DNA from: Acidimicrobiales bacterium | Lineage (GTDB): Bacteria; Actinomycetota; Acidimicrobiia; Acidimicrobiales; UBA8190 | Direction of reading: 5' to 3' | Length of the DNA: 64,000 nt | NCBI GenBank assembly: GCA_035531755.1 | Contig: DATKSK010000049.1 | Span: 41,222-105,221 of the forward strand | In this document: in pieces, positions 1-10,806 of the stretch | Layout of the letters: each line of letters begins with the position of its first letter | Position numbering within the stretch: position 1 is the stretch's first letter | The notes under the pieces: model-generated | Told to the model about the DNA's origin: nothing | What the model saw: only the letters and a program-made list of their open reading frames with translations | Databases searched by the model: none | Translations under genes and position numbers: made by a program

Positions 1-85
1 GCGCACCGAGGCCCTCGAACTCGTCCACGCCGTCGAAGGAGCCGAGTCCGCCGAGGTGCGGCAGGGGGGTGCCGGCCACCTTCAC
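1..85 (-). CDS. Start of an unidentified protein (cut by window edge)
   Basis: Only the first 28 codons are in the window. A GTG start at 85 overlaps the guaA stop as GTGA, the same coupling used at many junctions here, and the frame stays open to the edge. The visible protein begins [20 protein letters not shown]. It has no signal peptide or recognisable motif, so no function can be assigned. The overlap suggests it is translated together with guaA. The frame could be spurious, but its codon use is GC3-rich like real genes. Confidence 0.45.
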   Translation of the reverse strand, partial: MKVAGTPLPHLGGLGSFDGVDEFEGLGA

Positions 86-1623
86 TCCCATTCGATGGTG
101 CCGGGGGGCTTCGACGTGATGTCGAGGGCCACCCGGTTGACGCCGGCCACCTCGTTGATGATGCGCGACGACAGGCGCTCGAGCAGCTCGTACGGCAGCC
201 GCGCCCAGTCGGCGGTCATGGCGTCGTCGGAGGTGACGGCGCGGATCACGATCGGGTAGGCGTAGGTGCGCCCGTCGCCCATGACGCCGACCGTGCGCAC
301 CGCGGGGAGCACGGCGAAGCTCTGCCACAGCTGGCGGTACAGCCCGGCGCGGCGCACCTCCTCGATGACGATGGCGTCGGCGCCGCGCAGGATCTCGGCG
401 CGCTCGGGCGTCACCTCGCCGATGATGCGCACGGCCAGGCCCGGCCCGGGGAACGGCTGGCGCCACACGATCTCCTCGGGCAGGCCCAGCTCCTCGCCGA
501 CGGCGCGTACCTCGTCCTTGAACAGCTGCCGCAGGGGCTCGACGAGGTCGAACGCCATGTCCTCGGGCAGGCCACCCACGTTGTGGTGCGACTTGATGGT
601 GGCGGCGTCCTTCGTCCCCGACTCGATGATGTCGGGGTAGAGGGTCCCCTGCACGAGGAAACGGGCGTCCAACACGTCGGAGGCCACCTCCTCGAAGACC
701 CGGATGAACGTCTCGCCGATGGCCTTGCGCTTGGCCTCGGGGTCGGTGACGCCCTTCAGGACGCCGAAGAAGCGGTCGGCCGCCTTGACGTGGACGAGGT
801 CCATGTGGAATTGCCGGCGGAAGGTCTCCTCGACCTGCTCGGACTCGCCCGTCCGCATGAGCCCGGTGTCGACGAAGACGCACGTCAGCTGGTCGCCGAT
901 GGCCCGGTGCACGAGGGCGGCGGCCACCGCCGAGTCCACGCCGCCCGACAGCGCGCACAGCACGTGGGCGTCGCCGACCTGGGCGCGCACCGCCTGGAGC
1001 GACGACTCGATGATGTTGGTGTGCGTCCACAGCGGGCGGGCACCGCACACGTCGAACAGGAACCGCTCGAGCAGCTCCTGGCCCCGATCGGTGTGCACCA
1101 CCTCGGGGTGGAACTGCACGCCGTAGATGCGCCGCTCGGGGTCGCCCAGAGCGGCCACGGGCGCCTCGGGCGTCGAGGCCACGGCGATGAAGCCCGCCGG
1201 GGCCTCGGTGATGGAGTCGGCATGGCTCATCCACACGTCGGCGGGGCCGGGCGGCCAGTCGGCGAACAGCGGGGACGTCCCGGTGCGGGTGAGCGGCGTG
1301 CGGCCGTACTCCCCGCGCCCGGTGTGCGAGACGACGCCACCGAGCTGCTGGGTGAGCAGCTGGGCGCCGTAGCAGATGCCGAGCACGGGCACGCCGGCCT
1401 CATAGATGGCGGGGTCGACCAGCGGCGCCCACTCGGCGTAGACGGACTTGGGCCCGCCCGACAGGATGATCCCCTTGGGCCGGCGCGCCAGCAGCTCGGC
1501 GGCGGGCGTGTCGAAGTGGACGATCTCCGAGTAGACGCGCGCCTCGCGGACCCGGCGGGCGATCAGCTGCGCGTACTGCGCGCCGAAGTCGACGACGAGG
1601 ACGGTGTCGGGGACGTCGGTCAC
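82..1623 (-). CDS. guaA: GMP synthase (glutamine-hydrolysing)
   Basis: Converts XMP to GMP with glutamine and ATP, the last step of guanine nucleotide synthesis; cytosolic. The 513 residues match the usual length. The N-terminal class I glutamine amidotransferase domain shows the nucleophile in GICYGAQ (Cys84) and the partner residues in GVQFHPEV near 170. The ATP pyrophosphatase domain has the PP-loop [10 protein letters not shown] near 225. The C-terminal dimerisation domain ends in KPPGTIEWE, the family's typical end. It lies 55 bases downstream of guaB3 on the same strand, so two purine-nucleotide genes sit together. The start is the GTG giving [17 protein letters not shown]. Confidence 0.97.
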   Translation of the reverse strand: MTDVPDTVLVVDFGAQYAQLIARRVREARVYSEIVHFDTPAAELLARRPKGIILSGGPKSVYAEWAPLVDPAIYEAGVPVLGICYGAQLLTQQLGGVVSHTGRGEYGRTPLTRTGTSPLFADWPPGPADVWMSHADSITEAPAGFIAVASTPEAPVAALGDPERRIYGVQFHPEVVHTDRGQELLERFLFDVCGARPLWTHTNIIESSLQAVRAQVGDAHVLCALSGGVDSAVAAALVHRAIGDQLTCVFVDTGLMRTGESEQVEETFRRQFHMDLVHVKAADRFFGVLKGVTDPEAKRKAIGETFIRVFEEVASDVLDARFLVQGTLYPDIIESGTKDAATIKSHHNVGGLPEDMAFDLVEPLRQLFKDEVRAVGEELGLPEEIVWRQPFPGPGLAVRIIGEVTPERAEILRGADAIVIEEVRRAGLYRQLWQSFAVLPAVRTVGVMGDGRTYAYPIVIRAVTSDDAMTADWARLPYELLERLSSRIINEVAGVNRVALDITSKPPGTIEWE

Positions 1624-1678
1624 GGCGCGTGGGGAGGGCTCGGGTGCGGGACGGGGGCGGCGGGGAGGGGGCGGGCGC

Positions 1679-2842
1679 TCAGTGCCCCATCCCCACTCCT
1701 TGCGACCGCTGCAGCGCCTTGCCCTCGGTCTGCAGCGCGGGGGCCACCATGACCTCGGCCTTCTGGAACTCCTTGACCGTCTCGTAGCCGCAGGTGGCCA
1801 TGGCGGTGCGCAGCGCGCCGAAGAGGTTCATGCGGCCGTCGTTCTCGTGGGCGGGTCCGAGGAGGATCTCCGACAGCGTCCCCCGCACGGTCGTCCGCAC
1901 GCGCGTGCCCCGGGGCAGCGTGGGGTGGAACGTCGCCATGCCCCAGTGGAAACCCCGGCACGGCGCCTCCTGCGCCGACGACAGCGGCGAGCCGAGCATG
2001 ACGGCGTCGGCGCCGCAGGCGATGGCCTTGGCGATGTCGCCGCCGCGGCTCATGCCGCCGTCGGCGATGACGTGGACGTAGACGCCGGTCTCGTCGAGGT
2101 GCCGCATCCGGGCCCCGGCCACGTCCGCGATGGCGGTGGCCTGGGGCACGCCCAGCCCGAGCACGCCCCGGGTGGTGCAGGCGTTGCCCGGGCCCACGCC
2201 GACCAGCACGCCCACGGCGCCGGTGCGCATGAGGTGCAGCGCGGCCTGGTACGAGGCGCACCCACCGACGATGACGGGCAGGTCGAAGGCGCGGATGAAC
2301 TTCTTCAGGTTGAGCGGCTCGACCGTCTTGGAGACGTGCTCGGCGGAGACCACGGTCCCCTGGATGACGAGCATGTCGAGCTCCCCGGCCAGGATGGCCG
2401 GGGCGAGCCCCGTCGTGCGCTGGGGGGTCACCGAGGCGCACGACACCACGCCCGCCGACTTGATCTCGCGGATGCGCTCGGTGACGAGCTCGGGCTTGAT
2501 CGGCTCGAGGTACATCTGCTGCATCCGGGCGGTGGCCTTGTCGTCGTCGAGCTCGGCGATCTCCTCGAAGATCGCCTCGGGGTCCTCGTAGCGGGTCCAC
2601 AGGCCTTCGAGGTTGAGCACGGCCAAGCCCCCCAGGCGCCCGATCTCGATGGCGGTCCGGGGGCTCACCACGCCGTCCATGGCGGCTGCCATGAGCGGGA
2701 GGTCGAAGCGGAAGGCGTCGATGTCCCACGCGATGTCGACGTCCTCGGGGTCCCTCGTCCGGCGGCTGGGCACGATGGCGATGTCGTCGAAGCCGTACGC
2801 CAGGCGCCCTGACTTGTAGATGCCGATCTCGATCTCAGCCAC
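1679..2842 (-). CDS. guaB3: GuaB3-type IMP dehydrogenase-family protein
   Basis: A 387-residue (beta/alpha)8 protein of the IMPDH/GMP reductase family. It keeps the active-site cysteine loop ([13 protein letters not shown]) and the phosphate-binding [10 protein letters not shown] segment. It has no CBS-domain insert, which defines the GuaB3 group rather than canonical GuaB. GuaB3 proteins are usually annotated as IMP dehydrogenases, but some have been reported to act as GMP reductases, so the direction of its reaction is open. The GTG at 2842 was chosen because AGGAGG lies six bases upstream. The frame stays open further upstream but reads Arg/Gly-rich shadow sequence. guaA follows at 1623. 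Confidence 0.9.
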   Translation of the reverse strand: MAEIEIGIYKSGRLAYGFDDIAIVPSRRTRDPEDVDIAWDIDAFRFDLPLMAAAMDGVVSPRTAIEIGRLGGLAVLNLEGLWTRYEDPEAIFEEIAELDDDKATARMQQMYLEPIKPELVTERIREIKSAGVVSCASVTPQRTTGLAPAILAGELDMLVIQGTVVSAEHVSKTVEPLNLKKFIRAFDLPVIVGGCASYQAALHLMRTGAVGVLVGVGPGNACTTRGVLGLGVPQATAIADVAGARMRHLDETGVYVHVIADGGMSRGGDIAKAIACGADAVMLGSPLSSAQEAPCRGFHWGMATFHPTLPRGTRVRTTVRGTLSEILLGPAHENDGRMNLFGALRTAMATCGYETVKEFQKAEVMVAPALQTEGKALQRSQGVGMGH

Positions 2843-2960
2843 CTGCCGCCTCCTGCACGTCGGTCGTCGCACCAGCGCCGTCGCCCGCGGCGTCCTCCCA
2901 CGATACCGTCCGGCGCCGTGGCCCCCGTGCTCGGCGCCGCCCCCGCGTGGCGGGCGTCCC

Positions 2961-2978
2961 GGTGCCGCGCGCGGCACC
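2961..2978 (-). terminator. Palindrome after the Nudix gene, possible terminator
   Basis: A perfect 18-base palindrome (GGTGCCG-CGCG-CGGCACC) lies 33 bases past the Nudix stop codon and before guaB3. It can fold into a 7-bp stem with a 4-base loop. There is no T-tract, as is common for actinobacterial terminators. It could equally be a protein-binding palindrome. Confidence 0.35.
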
Positions 2979-3010
2979 ATGAACGACCAGGTGGACGGGC
3001 TCGCGCTCGC

Positions 3011-3865
3011 TCACGGCCCGAGGACGAGCCGGAGCAGCTCCACGAGCACGCGGGCGGTGGCGCCCCACACGGTGTCGTGCGGGAGCTCGAAGAACCACAC
3101 CGGGAACGAGCCGTCGGGGTCGAGCGCCGCCACGGGCCACGGGCGGCCGGGGACGACCCAGCGCTCCTCCCGGAAGACGCCGTCGGCGGCCAGCTCGGCC
3201 AGCGACACGTCGAAGACGTGCTCCACCTCGTGGGGGTTGGCGACGAGCCGGGGCGGCGAGGGCAGGACGCCGACCACCGGCGTGATCGTGGACCCGGAGG
3301 AGAACGTGGCGAGCGATGTGAGGCGCCCTACCAGCTCCACGCCCTCGGGGTCGAGGCCGACCTCCTCGGCGGCCTCGCGCAGCGCCCCGGCCTCGGGGGC
3401 CTCGCCCGGGTCGAGCCGGCCGCCGGGGAAGCTCACCTCACCGGTGTGGGTGCGCAGGTGCGCCGCCCGCCGGGTGAGCACGACCCGGGTCTCGCCGTCG
3501 TCCTCGAACAGCGGCACCAGCACCGCCGCCGGGGCGCCCGGGTCCGGGAAGCCGTCGAAGGCCACCCGCTCGGCCCCCACCAGGCCGCGGTGGTGCGCCT
3601 CGACGGCGGCCCGCACGCGCGCCAGGCCGAGCCCCCGGCGCCGGGTGGGGTCGAGCCCGGACCACGGGGCGGGAGCACCCGCGGTGGCCTGCACGGGGCG
3701 GGGGATCACCTGGCGCACCTGGCGCGGCCCGGGCGCCTCACCCGGGCCGGCGGGCCCCGTGGCGTCGGCGGGCCCGGCTGCGTCGGCGGGCCCGGCGGCG
3801 GGAGCGGGTCCGGAGGCGGGCCCGGTGGCATCGACCGGGTCGGCGGGTTCGGCGGGGCCGTCCAT
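3011..3865 (-). CDS. Nudix hydrolase, CoA pyrophosphatase-like
   Basis: Predicted to cleave the diphosphate of coenzyme A or a related nucleotide. The 284-residue protein contains a full Nudix box: GRLDPGE, seven residues, then REAAEEVGL. Just before it is the segment [20 protein letters not shown], which resembles the UPF0035 signature of CoA-type Nudix enzymes (NudL/YeaB). The first ~50 residues are a Gly/Pro/Ala/Asp low-complexity stretch. The ATG at 3865 was preferred over a GTG nine bases upstream. That GTG lies inside a TAGCGT box whose 7-base distance to the ATG suggests a leaderless mRNA. Palindromes on both sides suggest it is a separate transcription unit between groL and guaB3. Confidence 0.85.
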   Translation of the reverse strand: MDGPAEPADPVDATGPASGPAPAAGPADAAGPADATGPAGPGEAPGPRQVRQVIPRPVQATAGAPAPWSGLDPTRRRGLGLARVRAAVEAHHRGLVGAERVAFDGFPDPGAPAAVLVPLFEDDGETRVVLTRRAAHLRTHTGEVSFPGGRLDPGEAPEAGALREAAEEVGLDPEGVELVGRLTSLATFSSGSTITPVVGVLPSPPRLVANPHEVEHVFDVSLAELAADGVFREERWVVPGRPWPVAALDPDGSFPVWFFELPHDTVWGATARVLVELLRLVLGP

Positions 3866-3872
3866 CGGCTGC

Positions 3873-3878
3873 ACGCTA
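3873..3878 (-). promoter_or_regulatory. -10 box for the Nudix gene (leaderless)
   Basis: TAGCGT on the minus strand ends 7 bases before the ATG at 3865 and fits the actinobacterial -10 form TANNNT. Transcription would start at or next to the A of the start codon. No Shine-Dalgarno sequence is present and no clear -35 box is visible. Confidence 0.5.
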
Positions 3879-3901
3879 CCGGCGCCACCCCGGACGACGA
3901 A

Positions 3902-3926
3902 CGGCCGGGCCCACAGGGCCCGGCCG
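3902..3926 (-). terminator. Terminator hairpin after groL
   Basis: A perfect inverted repeat with 11-bp arms (CGGCCGGGCCC / GGGCCCGGCCG) and a 3-base loop, 43 bases past the groL stop. It is very stable and lacks a U-tract, which is usual in high-GC actinobacteria. It separates groSL from the Nudix gene. Confidence 0.65.
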
Positions 3927-3968
3927 CGTCGATCGATACCGTGCCGCTGTCGGGCGGCGCCGGAATCG

Positions 3969-5636
<1,668 letters not shown>

Positions 5637-5933
5637 CTACTTCTTGCTGATCTTGGCGAGGACGTCACGGCTCGACAGGATCAGCAGGTCCTCACCGTCG
5701 AAGGAGATCTCCGTGCCGCCGTACTTGGAGTAGACGACGGTGTCGCCCGCGGCGACGTCGACGGGCACGAGCTCGCCGGTGTTCTCGGCACGACGGCCGG
5801 GGCCCACGGCGAGCACTTCACCCTGCTGGGGCTTCTCCTTGGCGGTGTCGGGGATGACGAGCCCGGAGGCGGTTTTCTCTTCCGACTCGCCGGGGCGGAC
5901 CACGATCCGGTCCTCGAGGGGGTGGAGCTTCAT
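5637..5933 (-). CDS. groS: Co-chaperonin GroES
   Basis: The 98-residue lid of the GroEL chamber. It contains [14 protein letters not shown] at the start, the mobile loop [19 protein letters not shown], and [14 protein letters not shown] near the end. The ATG at 5933 is preferred over an in-frame start eight codons earlier: it matches the family start, has AGGAGG about 10 bases upstream, and the earlier start would lie next to the CIRCE operator. It is first gene of the groS-groL operon, downstream of tsaD on the same strand. Confidence 0.97.
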   Translation of the reverse strand: MKLHPLEDRIVVRPGESEEKTASGLVIPDTAKEKPQQGEVLAVGPGRRAENTGELVPVDVAAGDTVVYSKYGGTEISFDGEDLLILSSRDVLAKISKK

Positions 5934-5957
5934 GGCAGGGGAGCCTCCTGTAGGCAC

Positions 5958-5984
5958 TTAGCACTCGAACCTTGCGAGTGCTAA
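5958..5984 (-). promoter_or_regulatory. CIRCE operator (HrcA site)
   Basis: The sequence is a perfect match to the CIRCE consensus: TTAGCACTC, nine bases, GAGTGCTAA. It lies 25 bases before the groS start. HrcA binding here represses groESL and is relieved by heat shock. hrcA itself is not in this window. Confidence 0.95.
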
Positions 5985-6046
5985 CGATAGCGGGCGCAGG
6001 GACACCCGGCAACTGGCCCCCGGGCCGCCGGGAGCCGCCGCCGCGG

Positions 6047-7138
6047 TCAGGCCAGGAGGGGGAGTCGCAGATCGGGGTCGGCGCCGGCGTCGAGCGGCGT
6101 CGGGCCCAGGTGCTCGAGCTGCCACCAGCCCGCGGCGGCGATCATGGCAGCGTTGTCGGTGCACATCGCCCGGCTGGGCAGGTGGGCGGGGACGCCCAGT
6201 TCCTCGCACGCCGCCGACAGCCCCGCGCGCAGCGGGCCGTTGGCGGCCACCCCCCCGGCCAGGCACAGCCCCTTCGCCCTCACGGCGACGGCGGCGCGCA
6301 CCGCCTTGGCCACCAGGACGTCCACCACCGCCTGCTGGAACGACGCCGCCACGTCCTCGTCGGCGGCGTCGGGCCGGGCGCGCACGGCCCGGACCACCGC
6401 CGTCTTGAGCCCGCTGAAGGAGAGGTCGAGGCCCTCGTCGAGCATGGACCGGGGGAAGGCGAAGGCGGCCGGGTCGCCCGCCGCCGCCGCCCGCTCGATG
6501 GCCGGCCCGCCGGGGTACCCGAGCCCGAGGAACCGGGCCACCTTGTCGAAGGCCTCGCCGGCGGCGTCGTCGAGGGTCTGGCCGAGCAGCCGGTAGCGCC
6601 CCGGGCCCTCCATGGACACCAGCAGGGTGTGACCGCCCGACACCAGGAGCACGGCGACGGGCCACTCGATGCGGGGATGGTCGAGCAGGGCGGCGAAGAG
6701 GTGCCCCTCCAGGTGGTTCACGCCGGCGAAGGGGAGCCCCCAGGCGAGCGCCAGCGCCTTGGCCTCGCTCACCCCGACGAGCAGCGAGCCGATCAGGCCC
6801 GGGCCCACGGTGGCGGCCACGGCGTCCAACCCGGCGCCGCCGGCCGCGCCGGCCCGGCCCAGCGCCTCGGCCACCACGGGCGTGAGCAGCTCGAGGTGGG
6901 CCCGGCCGGCGAGCTCGGGGACGACCCCGCCGAAGGCGGCGTGCAGGTCGACCTGGCTGGACACCACCGACGAGCGCACGTCCGCTCCCCCGGCGACGAC
7001 GGCGGCCGCCGTCTCGTCGCACGACGTCTCGATGCCGAGCACGAGCGCGTCGGAGACGACGCCGCGGGGTGCGCGCCGGGGGGGAACCGGCGCGCCGGGC
7101 GCCCGCGGCGCGGGCACGGCCGCCCCGGCGCCGGTCAC
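6047..7138 (-). CDS. tsaD: tRNA t6A37 threonylcarbamoyltransferase TsaD
   Basis: Transfers the threonylcarbamoyl group from TC-AMP to A37 of ANN-decoding tRNAs, with TsaB and TsaE as partners. It shows the ASKHA-fold start LGIETSCDETAAAVV, the metal-binding NHLEGH histidines, GGHTLLV, the C-terminal GGVAANGPLR, and CTDNAAMIA. The GTG at 7138 overlaps the rimI stop as GTGA, giving 363 residues. A GTG at 7042, right before LGIETS, would give 331 residues and fits the conserved start more tightly, but it has no visible ribosome-binding site. It is the last gene of the udg-tsaE-tsaB-rimI-tsaD chain. Confidence 0.93.
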   Translation of the reverse strand: MTGAGAAVPAPRAPGAPVPPRRAPRGVVSDALVLGIETSCDETAAAVVAGGADVRSSVVSSQVDLHAAFGGVVPELAGRAHLELLTPVVAEALGRAGAAGGAGLDAVAATVGPGLIGSLLVGVSEAKALALAWGLPFAGVNHLEGHLFAALLDHPRIEWPVAVLLVSGGHTLLVSMEGPGRYRLLGQTLDDAAGEAFDKVARFLGLGYPGGPAIERAAAAGDPAAFAFPRSMLDEGLDLSFSGLKTAVVRAVRARPDAADEDVAASFQQAVVDVLVAKAVRAAVAVRAKGLCLAGGVAANGPLRAGLSAACEELGVPAHLPSRAMCTDNAAMIAAAGWWQLEHLGPTPLDAGADPDLRLPLLA

Positions 7139-7719
7139 CGGCCCGTCCGCAACTGCGCCTCGATGCCCTGCAGCCGGGCGCGGTAGTCGGCCGTGTCGAC
7201 GTCGCGCGCCCACATCACGATGGCGTCCTCGCCGGTCTCGGCGTAGTAGTTGCGCCGCACCCCGACCGGCGCGAAACCGAAGCGCTGGTACAGCGCCTGG
7301 GCCGGATCGTTGGACGCCCGCACCTCGAGGGTCAGGTGGTGCACACCATGGGCGGGCGCGGCGGTGGCCTGGTCGAGCAGGAGGACCGTCCCCACTCCCC
7401 GATGGTGCCAGGCGGGGTCCACGGTGAGCGTCGTGATGTGGCCGTCCTCCCCCACCACCATCAGGCCGCAGTACCCCACCACGAGTGGGCCGATGGTCGC
7501 CACCGTGTACCGCCGCGACGAGCGCTGGGCGATCTCGGACAGGAACAGCGTGGCCGACCACGGCCGCGGGTAGCACTCCTCCTCGATGCGGACCACGGAG
7601 CGCAGGTGCCGGCGCCGCAGCGGCGCCACGCGCACGGCGTCGGCCACCCGCTCGGGCGCGGCCCCCCCGGGGCCGTCGTCGTCGGCGCCGGTGGGGGCCC
7701 CACCGTCCCAGCTGTCCAC
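7135..7719 (-). CDS. rimI: Ribosomal-protein-alanine N-acetyltransferase RimI-like
   Basis: A GNAT-family acetyltransferase of 194 residues, predicted to acetylate the N-terminus of ribosomal protein S18 or other proteins. The acetyl-CoA-binding motif is visible as LTVDPAWHHRGVGTVLL, followed by LEVRASNDPAQALYQRFGF and the tyrosine-rich VGVRRNYYAETGEDAIVM, typical of RimI. The first ~35 residues are a Gly/Asp-rich extension. The GTG at 7719, one base after the tsaB stop, was chosen. In many bacteria rimI lies between tsaB and tsaD, as here, which supports the name. Confidence 0.88.
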   Translation of the reverse strand: MDSWDGGAPTGADDDGPGGAAPERVADAVRVAPLRRRHLRSVVRIEEECYPRPWSATLFLSEIAQRSSRRYTVATIGPLVVGYCGLMVVGEDGHITTLTVDPAWHHRGVGTVLLLDQATAAPAHGVHHLTLEVRASNDPAQALYQRFGFAPVGVRRNYYAETGEDAIVMWARDVDTADYRARLQGIEAQLRTGR

Positions 7720-7720
7720 G

Positions 7721-8443
7721 TCAGGCCCCCCGCTCCGCACGCCGGGCGCGCCGCTCCCAGTTGATGCGCGTGTCGGCGTCGCGCAGGTAGCGCGGCAGCA
7801 CCTCGGCGGGGTCGCTGGTGGCACCGGCCGCCGCCCGGGCTACGCCGAGGACCGCCACGGCGTGGGGCCCGGGGTGGTCGAGCGACTCCCCCGCCACGGT
7901 CGCCCCCGGCACCGCGCCCAGCGTCGCCGCGTACCGGCGGGCGCCGTTGCCGGCGAGCACGAAGGGCTCGCCCAGGCCGGCGAGCTCCGCGGCGAGGGCG
8001 TCCGGGGTGCGACGCTCGTCCTCGCCGACGCGCGTGGCGGCGGCGCCGGACGCGCGAAAGCGCGCCGTGAACACCTCGGCCCGCCGGGCGTCGACCACGG
8101 GCACGACGAGCGCGCCGTCGGGGACCGCCGCAGCCGCGGCGTGGGCGAGGGCCTCGAGGCTGCCGATGCCGACGAGGGGGATGCCCAGCGCGAAGGACAG
8201 CGCCTTGGCCGTGCCCACCCCGACGCGCAGGCCGGTGAAGAGCCCGGGCCCGACGTCGACGGCGACGGCACCGACGTCGGCCAACGGCACGCCGGCGCGG
8301 CGGCACACGAATTCGACGGCGGGGGCGATGGACTCGGCGTGGCGCCGGCCGCGCGACACCGTCGCGCTGGCGAGGACGCCGGACTCGTCGGCCAGCGCCA
8401 CGCCGGCGAGCTCGGTGGCCGACTCCACGGCGAGCACGATCAC
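7721..8443 (-). CDS. tsaB: t6A biosynthesis protein TsaB
   Basis: An ASKHA-fold partner of TsaD, 240 residues. It begins VIVLAVESATELAGVALAD and contains VAVDVGPGLFTGLRVGVGTAKAL, the typical TsaB block, and PVVDARRAEVF. It scaffolds the TsaB-TsaD-TsaE complex and has no catalytic activity of its own. The GTG at 8443 overlaps the tsaE stop as GTGA, which fixes the start. The end ...RYLRDADTRINWERR is typical of actinobacterial TsaB. Confidence 0.93.
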   Translation of the reverse strand: MIVLAVESATELAGVALADESGVLASATVSRGRRHAESIAPAVEFVCRRAGVPLADVGAVAVDVGPGLFTGLRVGVGTAKALSFALGIPLVGIGSLEALAHAAAAAVPDGALVVPVVDARRAEVFTARFRASGAAATRVGEDERRTPDALAAELAGLGEPFVLAGNGARRYAATLGAVPGATVAGESLDHPGPHAVAVLGVARAAAGATSDPAEVLPRYLRDADTRINWERRARRAERGA

Positions 8444-9054
8444 GGGGCCGCCCAGCGCGCCAGCGCGGTGGCGAGCTCGGGGCGGCGCCCCGCCCACGAC
8501 CCCGGGACGCCGATCGTGACGGACCGCTCGTCCTCGTCGTCGGGCCCGGCGGAGAGGAGGACGGTGAGCGCGTCGTCACCCAGGACCGGCTCGGCCACGT
8601 CCCCCCACTCCACCACGGCGACCGCGCCGTCTTCCACGAGCTCCCCGATGGCGAGGTCGGCGATCTCGGCCAGCCGGTCGAGCCGGTACAGGTCGGCGTG
8701 GAGCAGGGTGCGCACCGGGCCACCGGGGCGGCACGGATGGGAGCGCACGAGCGTGAATGTCGGGCTCGTCACCTGCCCGTCCACCCCGAGGCCACGGGCG
8801 ACGCCCTGGGTCAGCGTCGTCTTCCCCGTGCCCAGGTCCCCGGCCAGGAGCACCACGTCGCCGGGGTGCAGCGCACCGGCCAGTGCGGCGCCGAGGGCCT
8901 GCGTCTCGCCCGCCGACCCGGTCCGGAACCGCAACGGCACCGGCGCGGCCCCCGGCGGCGCGGGCTGGGCCCCCGGCGGCGCGGGCTGGGCCCCCGCCGG
9001 CGCGGGCTGGGCCCCGTCGGCCGCCGGCACGGCACGACCGGCCGTGGCGGTCAC
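8440..9054 (-). CDS. tsaE: t6A biosynthesis ATPase TsaE
   Basis: A P-loop ATPase needed for turnover of the t6A complex, 204 residues. The Walker A motif is GDLGTGKTT, followed by the family block QVTSPTFTLVRSH and HADLYRLDRLAEIADL, then VVEWGDVAEP. About 45 N-terminal residues before the domain are an Ala/Gln/Pro low-complexity stretch encoded by a 21-base tandem repeat. The GTG at 9054 overlaps the udg stop as GTGA. The extension makes the protein longer than the usual ~155 residues; a downstream start is possible but no better site is visible. Confidence 0.9.
   Translation of the reverse strand: MTATAGRAVPAADGAQPAPAGAQPAPPGAQPAPPGAAPVPLRFRTGSAGETQALGAALAGALHPGDVVLLAGDLGTGKTTLTQGVARGLGVDGQVTSPTFTLVRSHPCRPGGPVRTLLHADLYRLDRLAEIADLAIGELVEDGAVAVVEWGDVAEPVLGDDALTVLLSAGPDDEDERSVTIGVPGSWAGRRPELATALARWAAP
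8957..9015 (-). repeat. 21-base tandem repeat in the tsaE 5' end
   Basis: Almost three copies of a 21-base unit (8957-8977, 8978-8998, 8999-9015), differing at one base. In frame they encode the seven-residue repeat AQPAPPG in the N-terminal tail of TsaE. The unit length keeps the frame, so copy number could change without breaking the gene. Confidence 0.8.
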
Positions 9055-9614
9055 GGCCGGTCGCCGGAGAGGAGGCGCTTGGCCCGGACGAGGTCGGCGC
9101 GCATCTCGGCCACCACCTCGGCCCCGCCCCGGAGGGCGGCGGCCGGGTGGTACGTCGGGACCACGTGCCCGGTGCGGAACGGGTAGGCGCGCCCGCGCAC
9201 ACGGCGGATGCCCTCCGCCGTGTCGAGCAGGAGCCGGGTGGCGAAGTTGCCCAGCGTCACCACGACCGACGGCGAGACGAGCCCGAGCTGGGCGTCGAGG
9301 TACGGCCGGCACGAGGCGATCTCGTCGGGGAGCGGGTCGCGGTTGCCCGGCGGGCGGCACTTCACGACGTTGGCGATGTAGAACTGGCGCCGCTCCAGCC
9401 CCATCTCCTGGTACACGAGCTTGTCGAGCAGCTTGCCGGAGCGTCCCACGAACGGCTCGCCGGCGATGTCCTCGTCGCGGCCCGGGCCCTCGCCGATGAA
9501 CATGAGCTCGGCGTCGGGGTCACCGACGCCGAAGACGACCTGTGTCCGGCCGGAGGCGAGCGCGCACCGGGTGCAGGCGAGAGCCTCGGTCCGGAGCTCC
9601 TCGAGGGTGCCCAC
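9051..9614 (-). CDS. udg: Type 4 uracil-DNA glycosylase (4Fe-4S)
   Basis: Removes uracil from DNA. The 187-residue protein has the family's four cluster cysteines (CTRC near 14-17, KCRPPGN, and the one in ASCRPYL), the active-site motif [20 protein letters not shown], and the C-terminal HP motif in [11 protein letters not shown]. The start is the GTG giving [19 protein letters not shown] box ends six bases before it and no Shine-Dalgarno is visible, so it probably heads the operon as a leaderless message. The following tsaE overlaps its stop. It is an unusual first gene for a t6A operon. Confidence 0.93.
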   Translation of the reverse strand: MGTLEELRTEALACTRCALASGRTQVVFGVGDPDAELMFIGEGPGRDEDIAGEPFVGRSGKLLDKLVYQEMGLERRQFYIANVVKCRPPGNRDPLPDEIASCRPYLDAQLGLVSPSVVVTLGNFATRLLLDTAEGIRRVRGRAYPFRTGHVVPTYHPAAALRGGAEVVAEMRADLVRAKRLLSGDRP

Positions 9615-9620
9615 CGCGGC

Positions 9621-9626
9621 ATGGTA
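9621..9626 (-). promoter_or_regulatory. -10 box for udg-tsa operon (leaderless)
   Basis: TACCAT on the minus strand ends six bases before the GTG at 9614 and fits TANNNT. There is no Shine-Dalgarno between it and the start codon. This would be the promoter of udg-tsaE-tsaB-rimI-tsaD. Confidence 0.5.
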
Positions 9627-9699
9627 CCCCTGGCGAACGCCCCTCCCGCCGGGGCCGCCGGGGCCGCCGGGGTCGCCGACAGGTACATGTCAGACGGCG

Positions 9700-10806
9700 T
9701 CAGACGGCGTCGGCGATCTTGGTGGCGAACTCGTCGAGCAGCCGGGAGAACTCCCGCCGCCGCTCGAGCATGGGCATGTGCCCGCAGCGGGGCAGCTCCA
9801 CGAGCTCGGCGCGCGGCATGGCCCCGGCGGTGCGCAGGGCGTGGCGTGGCGGGGTGAGGCGGTCGTGGGTCCCCACCACCACCAGGGTGGGGAGGTCGAC
9901 CGTCGACAGCCACCCCGACAGGTCGAACACCGCCAGCGACGGGAGCAGCCCCGCCAGGGTACTGGCCGGCGTGGCCATGTGGATGCTCTCCACGAACCGG
10001 ACCTGGGCGGCCGGCGCGTCGGCACCGAACCCCAGGCGCGTGAGCCACCAGCGCAGGTCCTCCGACGCCACCGTGCGCACGCCCCACCGGTCGGCGAGCT
10101 GGAGCGCCCGCGCCGACGCCGGCCCGGCCAGGCGGGCCATGCCGTCGAACCCGGGCAGCCGCGTGAAGGGGCCGCCGGTGGTGGACACGAGCGCCAGCCC
10201 GCGCACCCGGTGGCGCCGTTCCTCGGCGGGCGTGTCGTGGGCCAGCTGCAGGGCGACCATGCCTCCCATGGAGTGGCCGACGACGAGGGCGCGCTCGACG
10301 TCGAGCGCCTGCAGCACGGCCCGGACGTCGGCGGCCAGCCGCCGCACCCCCGGCGATCCCTGCTCGGCGGCCGCCATGCGGGCGCCGGCGCGCACCGCGC
10401 CGTCGCCGTCACCGTCGGGGGCGGACGACGAGAACCCGGCCGTGCCGGGGACCGACCGGCCGTGGCCCCGCAGGTCCACGGCGATGACGCGATGGCGCGG
10501 GGCGAGGTCGCGCAGCTGGTGCGCCCACACGGCCCCGCTGAGCATGTACCCGTGCAACAGGACGATGGCCGGCCCCCGGCCGCGCTCCATGACGTGGACG
10601 CTGCCGCCGTCGTCGACCTCGACGAACCGATGGGCCACGTCGTCGGGAAGCGTCAGGCCCTCGGCGGCGATGTCGTCGCTGCCGGCGTGGGTCCGGGCGA
10701 CCAGCCGGTGCTGGACCGCCCATCCCGCCGCCAGGGCCGCGCCCGTGCCCGCCGCCAGGCCGCGCACCAGGCGACGGCGGCCGGTGGACCGCCCGTCGCC
10801 GCTCAC
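9700..10806 (-). CDS. Alpha/beta hydrolase
   Basis: A 368-residue serine hydrolase of the alpha/beta fold; substrate unknown. The catalytic triad is visible: the nucleophile in GHSMGG, the aspartate in [12 protein letters not shown] and the histidine in LPRCGHMP. The oxyanion-hole region is LLHGYMLSG. An N-terminal segment rich in Ala/Gly (residues ~13-30) could be a membrane anchor or signal. A Gly/Asp-rich insert follows the RGHGRS segment. The GTG at 10806 overlaps the alr stop as GTGA, so it is translated with alr. A hydrolase next to alr is a common actinobacterial arrangement, but it does not reveal the substrate. Confidence 0.85.
   Translation of the reverse strand: MSGDGRSTGRRRLVRGLAAGTGAALAAGWAVQHRLVARTHAGSDDIAAEGLTLPDDVAHRFVEVDDGGSVHVMERGRGPAIVLLHGYMLSGAVWAHQLRDLAPRHRVIAVDLRGHGRSVPGTAGFSSSAPDGDGDGAVRAGARMAAAEQGSPGVRRLAADVRAVLQALDVERALVVGHSMGGMVALQLAHDTPAEERRHRVRGLALVSTTGGPFTRLPGFDGMARLAGPASARALQLADRWGVRTVASEDLRWWLTRLGFGADAPAAQVRFVESIHMATPASTLAGLLPSLAVFDLSGWLSTVDLPTLVVVGTHDRLTPPRHALRTAGAMPRAELVELPRCGHMPMLERRREFSRLLDEFATKIADAV

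Noticed and set aside
8957..9015. Direct repeats as a mobile-element footprint
   Set aside because: The copies are tandem, in frame and inside tsaE; there is no transposase or inverted terminal repeat near.
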